From positions 1-36,811 of the IMG/VR virus record IMGVR_UViG_3300020020_000106: a DNA stretch of 36,811 nt. The stretch is one strand, 5' to 3'. Origin of the DNA: a virus. Under the pieces are notes generated by a model. That model ran no database searches, was not told the DNA's origin, and saw only the letters and a list, made by a program, of their open reading frames with translations. The translations under genes were made by a program, and so were the position numbers. Below, piece by piece: positions 31,437 to 36,811 of this stretch. Each line of letters starts with the position of its first letter. Positions within the stretch are counted from its first letter, which is position 1.

Positions 31437-34400
31437 ATGGCAGAAACTAATATAAGCGGAGTAAAAACTAACGAACTCCCTGCGGTTGTTTCAGTTACAG
31501 ACCAGCACTTGTTTATGGTTGCCGATAAGACAACTGGGTTTGCATACAAGGCGACTGAAGAACAGGTTAAGGAAGCTATTGCCGTTAATACAGATTTCAA
31601 GACAGCAGTACCGACAACAGTTCCGGTTACTCCTTCCGATGGAACTGTATATCTTCCTATGGTATCTGGAACTTACACCAATTTTAAAGACCAAGCAAAT
31701 GCTTCTTTGGTTGTTGCAGATACAGATGCGTTTCCATACTTTCTTTATAACGGAACGTACTGGACTAAGAGAACCAGTGCAGCCGATTTGACTCTTTACG
31801 CGACAGATGCAGAGTTGGCTGCCGTAGGTACAAGCGTAACAAAGGTTGAGAACCAGCAAAAGAAATTTAGGTTTTTTACTGATGATTTGCCTAACAATTT
31901 CTTTAAGGAGTTGCATTTATATGGCAAGACTTCTCTATACACAAACTATCGTGTAACTCAAATAAAGAATAATGTAGGTACGACTAATCCTTATAACATT
32001 ACAATAACTGCATTCAATGGAACTGCTGATATTAATGTGTGTGCTTGGATTTCTAATTCAGGACCTAACTACAATATTGTAATGAAGGAATACAACAACT
32101 CTGGTGTTATGGGAGTTGCTGTTGTAGATTGGAGTTCAATAGCAGAAGCGACTTATTTGACTCCTTATCCTATAAATAATAAATACGCATTTGCGTCTTA
32201 TTCTCCTTTTGCAGCATTGCAGAAATTTGATTTAGATATAGCTGATACTCCTGGAACTAAGTTTACAATTAGTGAGTTTAGTTTAAGCAAAACCAATTAC
32301 AATTTAGTACCAGTTGTAAATGCAAGAACTACCGAGCCATTAAGTATTCCTGACGATGGTATTATTATCTGTAAAGGAATTTATAACTTTGCAGCAACAA
32401 ACTTTGGCATTATGTTTTACGATGCAGACGGAACTCCTCATCCGCCTACTACATATTCACCTGCTGGACTGTATTTCACTTTCGATGTAAGTACAACTGC
32501 TTATAAGTATTATAGGCTTTCTGGACAGAAAGATGAAAAACCGACTATATTTCACAAGATAACAAAGCCGAAATCTAAGCCTGATTTAATTCAGTCGATT
32601 ATTTTAGGTAATGAAGACACATACAAACAGTTAATCGAAACTGGAACTTATACAATTCCAGCTCCTTTATTCGAGTATTACAAGAACTTGTATAATGCAA
32701 CAACTGGAGCGCTTTCGAGTTCAGGTGTTGCTTCCACAAGAAAAATATATGTTCATCTGGCTAATAAAATATCTTATCAGTCATTCAAAGCGTCTACTGT
32801 TGGTATGAGTTTTTACGATAAGAACATGACTCTAATAAGTTCTGTTATTGATAACGTATCTCCAACTGGTACGGTGAAAGAAGCATTAATTCCAGATAAT
32901 GCTTATTGGGCTTTTCATCCTTACTCAACTTTGGATGATGCAATAGCAAAAGGGTTTCCAGCATTTGATAAGATAACATTAAAGAAGAACAAGTTTCTGT
33001 CTTCATCTGGAACTCCAGAAGGTGCTACGCTGGAATATATGTACAAAGTTAGCGAGAATGTTCTTGGAACATTAGCTAATGTTACTATGCTTGTAGACAC
33101 CAACGTTAATCTCAACTCTGGAACAATGATACTCGATAACGTGGAGTTGGTTTTCGTTAAAGGTATTAAGCTAACTAACGGCACATTGTCTGGTAGCTAT
33201 AATATATCAACAAGTGATTACCAGCAGGTATTTGATATTCCAGGCGGTAGTTCAGTTGGAGTTTCATTGGCTGGTAAATGTAAGAACAAGTATTTATCTG
33301 TACAGTGGTGGGGTGCAAAGGGAACGAGTGCGTATATTAAAGATGCTGTATATACAGCTCTATACGGACAAGGAGTTGATGATACTCCGCCTATCAACTG
33401 GGCTTTATTACAGGCAAAGAACTTAGGTGGCGCATCTGTATTTGTACCTCCTACAAATGGCGCTTATTGGGTTAGATGCCAAACTAAATATGCTAATCAG
33501 CACGACCCTTCAGACCACGGTGACTTTAATGCAATAGACATTTACGATAATACAGAGTTGTTTGGAGACAGGAATTTTTCTAAGCTGGTTGTTGTAGACT
33601 ATCAGATAGCAGCAGATTATAATGCTTTAAATCCTATTTACAGAACAAGAGATTTAATGGGCTTTGCACCTTGGACTCAAGCTGAAATGGATGCGATAGG
33701 TAAAGGCAGCGTATCTAAAATATTTTTTAAAGTAGGAAGGAGCAATGTTACAGTGCATGACTTGTATATGGATTGCAGAGTTTCTATGCACCCCTCCAGC
33801 GATACAGAAATTAACAGCATAGTTTGTTGTATCTACTCTGTTAAATTTAGTGATGAAGCAACTGGTACAACTTACGGAAGGGGTAAAGATTGTATCTTTA
33901 GAGATAACACTTGTTACGATGTTGCAGTAGCCTGCCTTGTTAAGAACCATAACGGAACAGGGGCTGGTTACAAGCAAGTGAGCAGAACTCTGGTTATGGG
34001 AAACATAGTCGTTAAGACTTCCAACAAAGCATTTGAGTTCAGCAGAATTGATAACGCTGTATGTAGTCATAACAATGTACGTCTTGCTCAATGCTGCTAT
34101 CAGGCAATCTTCGATACTACAAATGTAGTTTTCTCTAATAATATTGGTTCGGAGTCAAGAGATGGAATAGACTTAGCACAAGGCGCACTTGATTGTATAG
34201 TTGCAAACAATATAATTACAGAGTGCGATGCTCCATTTCTAATAAGAGCTGATGCCGGAATTATCTCAACTGAATTTATAACGGAGAACCTGTACATTAC
34301 AGGAAACATATTCGAGCAAAAGGCAGTTTCGGTTTACACTTACTTGTTTGCGTTTCAAGGCGCATCTGCTCATACTGATACAGTATCTGGATTTATGCAC

Positions 34401-34877
34401 GTTAGAAATGTAGTAATCGAGAACAACAACTTTAGAGGGAATCTTGCTGTAATAGGAATGAACACAAATACTCAACAAGGTGGAAAACTTGCATGGCTTG
34501 TTGAGAATGTAACATTTAGAAACAATAACTGGGATTGCAATATTAACATACAGCAAGGAATTACTCAAAGTGGAGTTAGACCGCAAAGCGTTGTTAAAGA
34601 TATAATATTCGAGGATGTAATTAAAGCTGGTCGCAGTCTATCTGTACTTGGCAATACAGGAAGAATAACTTTCGCAAATAAAAAAATTGTTGGTACGGTT
34701 AGTGTAGACGGAACTGGTAAGGGCGCTATTGTTTTTACTCAATCTGAAATCAGCGGAGTTCTTGCAGTTCCAGCTGGAAACATATTATTGTTCTTCGATA
34801 CATTAGTAATTCCTGGCTCGTCAATAGACGTAACCGGAGCTACAATCCAAGTAGACAGAAGATACTCGTTAGCATGA
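31437..34877 (+). CDS. Tailspike / tail fibre with beta-helix
   Basis: 1146 residues. Residues 1-130 hold a short virion-binding region and a beta-rich domain (YLPMVSGTYTNFKDQANASL). From about 620, LSVQWWGAKGTSAYIKDAVY and GVDDTPPINWALLQAKNLGG followed by ASVFVPPTNGAYWV is the classic start of a pectate-lyase-like right-handed beta-helix. Repeating strands (NVTVHDLYMDC, NVVIENNNF, NVTFRNNNWDC) continue to the end. Such spikes bind and often cut capsule or LPS sugars. Active residues cannot be assigned. Confidence 0.88.
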   Translation: MAETNISGVKTNELPAVVSVTDQHLFMVADKTTGFAYKATEEQVKEAIAVNTDFKTAVPTTVPVTPSDGTVYLPMVSGTYTNFKDQANASLVVADTDAFPYFLYNGTYWTKRTSAADLTLYATDAELAAVGTSVTKVENQQKKFRFFTDDLPNNFFKELHLYGKTSLYTNYRVTQIKNNVGTTNPYNITITAFNGTADINVCAWISNSGPNYNIVMKEYNNSGVMGVAVVDWSSIAEATYLTPYPINNKYAFASYSPFAALQKFDLDIADTPGTKFTISEFSLSKTNYNLVPVVNARTTEPLSIPDDGIIICKGIYNFAATNFGIMFYDADGTPHPPTTYSPAGLYFTFDVSTTAYKYYRLSGQKDEKPTIFHKITKPKSKPDLIQSIILGNEDTYKQLIETGTYTIPAPLFEYYKNLYNATTGALSSSGVASTRKIYVHLANKISYQSFKASTVGMSFYDKNMTLISSVIDNVSPTGTVKEALIPDNAYWAFHPYSTLDDAIAKGFPAFDKITLKKNKFLSSSGTPEGATLEYMYKVSENVLGTLANVTMLVDTNVNLNSGTMILDNVELVFVKGIKLTNGTLSGSYNISTSDYQQVFDIPGGSSVGVSLAGKCKNKYLSVQWWGAKGTSAYIKDAVYTALYGQGVDDTPPINWALLQAKNLGGASVFVPPTNGAYWVRCQTKYANQHDPSDHGDFNAIDIYDNTELFGDRNFSKLVVVDYQIAADYNALNPIYRTRDLMGFAPWTQAEMDAIGKGSVSKIFFKVGRSNVTVHDLYMDCRVSMHPSSDTEINSIVCCIYSVKFSDEATGTTYGRGKDCIFRDNTCYDVAVACLVKNHNGTGAGYKQVSRTLVMGNIVVKTSNKAFEFSRIDNAVCSHNNVRLAQCCYQAIFDTTNVVFSNNIGSESRDGIDLAQGALDCIVANNIITECDAPFLIRADAGIISTEFITENLYITGNIFEQKAVSVYTYLFAFQGASAHTDTVSGFMHVRNVVIENNNFRGNLAVIGMNTNTQQGGKLAWLVENVTFRNNNWDCNINIQQGITQSGVRPQSVVKDIIFEDVIKAGRSLSVLGNTGRITFANKKIVGTVSVDGTGKGAIVFTQSEISGVLAVPAGNILLFFDTLVIPGSSIDVTGATIQVDRRYSLA

Positions 34878-35146
34878 AAATAATAATGATATTTTTTCTT
34901 TTGTGGATAATCTGTATTTTTTCCTGTAAGTCTCCGAATAAGATACAGTGGTCGCAGAAAGTTTTGACGGTTGAGCAAGACTCGATAAGTACCACTGTCA
35001 TACAAAGAGATAATACAGTTGATAGTGTGCGCTATAAGAAAAGTACTCATTACGAACAGAAGTCGCCACGAACTGTACAAGGTAAGTGGTATCTGGTAGC
35101 AGCAATATTAATTGGAGTTGCAGCTATCTTCTTATTAAGAAACTGA
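34874..35146 (+). CDS. Candidate unimolecular spanin (u-spanin)
   Basis: 90 residues: lipoprotein signal MKIIMIFFLLWIICIFSC with lipobox IFSC (Cys18), a polar periplasmic-type middle of about 50 residues, and a C-terminal membrane span WYLVAAILIGVAAIFLLRN (71-89). An outer-membrane lipid anchor plus an inner-membrane C-terminal span is the u-spanin topology of T1 gp11, here shorter. It would fuse the two membranes at lysis. It overlaps the tailspike by 4 nt. The signal's hydrophobic core is written by a motif copy (34891-34910). Confidence 0.65.
   Translation: MKIIMIFFLLWIICIFSCKSPNKIQWSQKVLTVEQDSISTTVIQRDNTVDSVRYKKSTHYEQKSPRTVQGKWYLVAAILIGVAAIFLLRN
34891..34910 (+). repeat. Dispersed motif copy 19
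   Basis: ATTTTTTCTTTTGTGGATAA; writes the signal core FFLLWI of the u-spanin candidate. Confidence 0.85.
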
Positions 35147-35172
35147 TTTTCTAACAATTAAATATAAATTTT

Positions 35173-35514
35173 ATGAAGTACTATCGGGCTACTCAGGATA
35201 TAGTTGCACCAGACGGAAAGGTAATTCCAGCTGGCTCAATTACATCTGAAATAACTTACAATGGCAAAGACGCTGCCATTCAAGCTATGTTTGAGGATGA
35301 TGTTGAAACAACTGTAGAAATTGCAGAAGAGTTACCGCCGCCTGCATCTCCACCTTCAGGCGATGCCGCCTCATTCGACCCTCCTGCAAAAGAGTGGGAT
35401 TTGCCTTATGCAGACCATACTGGATATGATGATGATGTTGTTGAACCAGGCGAAGATGATGATGAGCCTGTTCACTCTCATCCTCACAATCCGACTGATA
35501 CTCATGGTCATTAA
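35173..35514 (+). CDS. Acidic His-rich protein closing the late operon
   Basis: 113 residues. The N-terminus is a small beta-like domain (YYRATQDIVAPDGKVIPAGS). The C-terminus is Pro/Asp-rich and ends in VHSHPHNPTDTHGH, a possible metal-binding tail. Last gene before the late terminator. Phage short-tail-tip or decoration proteins can look like this, but I assign no function. Confidence 0.65.
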   Translation: MKYYRATQDIVAPDGKVIPAGSITSEITYNGKDAAIQAMFEDDVETTVEIAEELPPPASPPSGDAASFDPPAKEWDLPYADHTGYDDDVVEPGEDDDEPVHSHPHNPTDTHGH

Positions 35515-35553
35515 GTTGCGTGTTTTTTAAAATGGGTTTATATAGAGTTACTA

Positions 35554-35582
35554 CGGGGAGTGTTTTTACACACCCCTTTTTT
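35554..35582 (+). terminator. Late-operon terminator
   Basis: GGGG (35555-35558) pairs with CCCC (35573-35576) and GTGT (35560-35563) with ACAC (35568-35571) across one A-A mismatch, followed by TTTTTT (35577-35582). Confidence 0.85.
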
Positions 35583-35817
35583 ATGAGATAGATCCTTGCC
35601 CAGTAATCGCTAAAATTGCGCTGGCATACGTTTATATTGCCATAAAATTTGATGCCAATACTCGTCAAGAAAAGCGCCAAGAATCGCAAGATTTATGCCA
35701 TATATAATACAGCGTAAAAAGCCAAAAAAGCGAATATTTTAACAAACCTTTAACATTTCATTAACACTTTATTAATAAAATCTTATTTATATTGCAGTTT
35801 GTTCAAAATCAATAAAA
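35583..35817. promoter_or_regulatory. Regulatory region B
   Basis: Counterpart of region A: CTGGCATACGTTTATATT (35621-35638) and CAAGAATCGCAAGAT (35678-35692), separated by the same 57 bp, followed by the TTAACA array and promoter B. The rest is AT-rich with no gene. Confidence 0.75.
35739..35795 (+). promoter_or_regulatory. Promoter B with 11-bp phased TTAACA array
   Basis: TTAACA at 35739, 35750, 35761 and TTAATA at 35772, each 11 bp apart. TATATTGC at 35788 lies 27 bp after the third hexamer start and 30 bp before ATG 35818. Confidence 0.7.
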
Positions 35818-36132
35818 ATGAAGGTGTTAGTGGAAAGTTTAATAGATACGTACAGCAAAGGGCTTTATAGAGTTGACAAATGTGCGACGCTGGAAGAGGC
35901 TAAGGACATTACTATTGAACTGAATATATACAGTGGACTATGTTATGCTTCTGCATTTCATTCGTGTAGTGATCAAGACGCTGAAGAGTTTATACTCCAG
36001 TTGGCTGGTGATTTTCCTGATATAGAAATTAATCATGTATGGAAACCTCCTTGCCTTTGCACCAACATTGAAGATTTGAAAAAAGCATTGGAAGTTCGCT
36101 TAGATTACTTAATTAAAATATTGCCGGTATGA
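35818..36132 (+). CDS. Hypothetical protein, first gene after promoter B
   Basis: 104 residues with a cysteine-containing middle (GLCYASAFHSCSDQ) and WKPPCLCTNIEDLKKALEVR. Promoter-proximal gene of the second early operon. It overlaps the next gene by 4 nt (ATGA). No family recognised. Confidence 0.7.
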   Translation: MKVLVESLIDTYSKGLYRVDKCATLEEAKDITIELNIYSGLCYASAFHSCSDQDAEEFILQLAGDFPDIEINHVWKPPCLCTNIEDLKKALEVRLDYLIKILPV

Positions 36133-36383
36133 GTCCGAAACAAACATTACTCAAAGATTTGAAAAAGAAGATTGAAGATTTGCAAAAAGATATTGATGAT
36201 ATAGATGATGAAATCGAAGAGCATGAAGATGAAATATCTGATTTGAAAAGTGAGAAACTTGATAAAGAGGAAAAGATTTTAGATTTGGAAGAGCAATTCA
36301 TAAAACTGGAAGAGCAACCTGACGAAAACGTATTCGAGAACGAAGCGTACATACCTAATCCAAATCAACTAAAGTTATTATGA
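36129..36383 (+). CDS. Acidic coiled-coil protein
   Basis: 84 residues, almost wholly a coiled coil with Leu/Ile heptads (KKIEDLQKDIDDIDDEIEEH, then KSEKLDKEEKILDLEEQFIK). Overlaps neighbours by 4 nt on both sides. Probably a small oligomeric scaffold or inhibitor; function unknown. Confidence 0.7.
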   Translation: MSPKQTLLKDLKKKIEDLQKDIDDIDDEIEEHEDEISDLKSEKLDKEEKILDLEEQFIKLEEQPDENVFENEAYIPNPNQLKLL

Positions 36384-36556
36384 AAACAGAACAAGAGTTC
36401 CTTGCTCGTATTTGGTCTGTAATAAACGCTGATGAAGATTTAAAATCCAGAGTTCTTACTGTTAAAATATTAGGCGAAGAACTTGATGAAAACGGCAAAC
36501 AACTTTTTGAAATTGAGATAGTATACTATGACCACAAAGAAAATGCAGGTGATTAA
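36380..36556 (+). CDS. Hypothetical small acidic protein
   Basis: 58 residues from ATG 36380 in an ATGA overlap: EFLARIWSVINADEDLKSRV, then TVKILGEELDENGKQLFEIE. Helix then beta hairpin. No family recognised. A degenerate motif relative (CCACAAAGAAAA, 36532-36543) is in its 3' end. Confidence 0.55.
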   Translation: MKTEQEFLARIWSVINADEDLKSRVLTVKILGEELDENGKQLFEIEIVYYDHKENAGD

Positions 36557-36599
36557 TACAGCCACCCCGCAGCAAGCTGACGAGGTAGATAACAAATAA
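36528..36599 (+). CDS. Possible very short overlapping gene
   Basis: A 23-codon frame from ATG 36528 (TTKKMQVINTATPQQADEVD) bridges the previous gene and the MazG-like gene. The start is 29 nt inside the previous gene. Support is only position; it may be chance. Confidence 0.25.
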   Translation: MTTKKMQVINTATPQQADEVDNK

Positions 36600-36604
36600 A
36601 CACT

Positions 36605-36811
36605 ATGAATAAGAATTTAAATGAGCTTGCTGTATTAATACACAAAAATAATATTGACAAAGGATTTTATGAGAAAGAAAAGAATATAGGCGAAATGCTT
36701 TGTTTGATACATAGCGAAGTAAGTGAGGCATTAGAGGCAGACCGTAAAGAACATTATGCGGTAAAGTCTTGGAATATGGAGAATAATGTAAGCAGTCTTG
36801 ATTTTGAAAAC
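36605..36811 (+). CDS. MazG-like nucleotide pyrophosphohydrolase, 5' part
   Basis: 69 residues visible, cut by the window end. LIHKNNIDKGFYEKEKNIGE then MLCLIHSEVSEALEADRK carries the all-alpha NTP-pyrophosphatase signature (ExxE within HSEVSEAL). The second acidic helix (usually ExxD) lies outside. Phage MazG-like proteins alter nucleotide or alarmone pools. Confidence 0.75.
   Translation, partial: MNKNLNELAVLIHKNNIDKGFYEKEKNIGEMLCLIHSEVSEALEADRKEHYAVKSWNMENNVSSLDFEN

Noticed and set aside
31437-34877. Diversity-generating retroelement targeting the tailspike
   Set aside because: No reverse transcriptase and no template/variable repeat pair seen in the window; the spike ends in a beta-helix, not a C-type lectin fold.
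553-34910. The dispersed motif as ordinary promoters
   Set aside because: TTCTTTTG resembles TAnnTTTG, but about one third of the copies point against all genes and many lie deep inside long genes. Not excluded for a subset such as 12978 or 20682.
1-36811. Circular join of the window: the frame at 36605-36811 continues in frame into 1-150
   Set aside because: In-frame joining has a one-in-three chance. The joined sequence lacks the second acidic MazG helix expected there, and the ends share no repeat.

Overview
The window is a segment of a tailed double-stranded DNA phage (or phage-plasmid) genome whose host is most likely a Bacteroidota bacterium. Three things point to that host. The promoters carry the Bacteroidota -7 box TAnnTTTG (for example TACCTTTG at 12807 with TTTG 20 bp upstream). 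The primase has the BT4734/VirE layout. The small terminase and neck proteins look like those of Bacteroidota siphoviruses. Every gene I accept is on the + strand. Both window ends cut a gene (1-150 and 36605-36811). Early genes use noticeably more G/C-ending codons than the A/T-rich late genes.

Layout. 1-4907: replication block with an SF2 helicase, an orphan helix-turn-helix protein, an HNH endonuclease broken by an in-frame TGA, and a BT4734/VirE primase-helicase. 4908-5222: regulatory region A. 5223-8751: string of small early/accessory genes, a tRNA-like hairpin element (6585-6638) and a protein with a duplicated Cys motif. 8752-9223: inverted-repeat region. 9224-10253: small protein, VRR-NUC nuclease and small terminase. 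10254-13002: unusual 2.7-kb repeat island (GCCAGC microsatellites, a 20-nt repeat, hairpins, two membrane peptides, one acidic protein, a parS-like palindrome, and the late promoter with a folded leader). 13003-22969: large terminase, secreted glycoside-hydrolase-like protein, small genes, portal, HNH endonuclease, prohead protease, major capsid, neck proteins and major tail protein. 23059-35514: tail completion, chaperone candidate, tape measure, tail tip with Ig-like domains, beta-helix tailspike, candidate u-spanin and a His/Asp-rich protein, closed by a terminator. 35515-36811: regulatory region B, a relative of region A, and a second early operon starting toward a MazG-like protein.

How it fits together. 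Regions A (5142-5198), B (35739-35795) and C (11723-11768) share one promoter design: TTAACA hexamers exactly 11 bp apart, a TAnnTT box 27 bp after one hexamer, and a start codon 30-32 bp further on. This looks like a phage-specific regulon. A canonical host-type promoter at 12783-12814 probably drives the late block, which is divided by Rho-independent terminators at 14199, 23014 and 35554.

Most striking is a 17-20 bp motif, consensus WTTTTTTCTTTTGTGGAWAA. I find about 19 good copies in both orientations across the whole window, between genes and inside genes in all three reading frames. Its right half reads as a DnaA-box-like TTWTCCACA on the other strand. It is not explained by any gene and is my main candidate for an undescribed phage-wide DNA signal. 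A perfect parS core (GTTTCACGTGAAAC, 12647-12660) next to the late promoter is the second.
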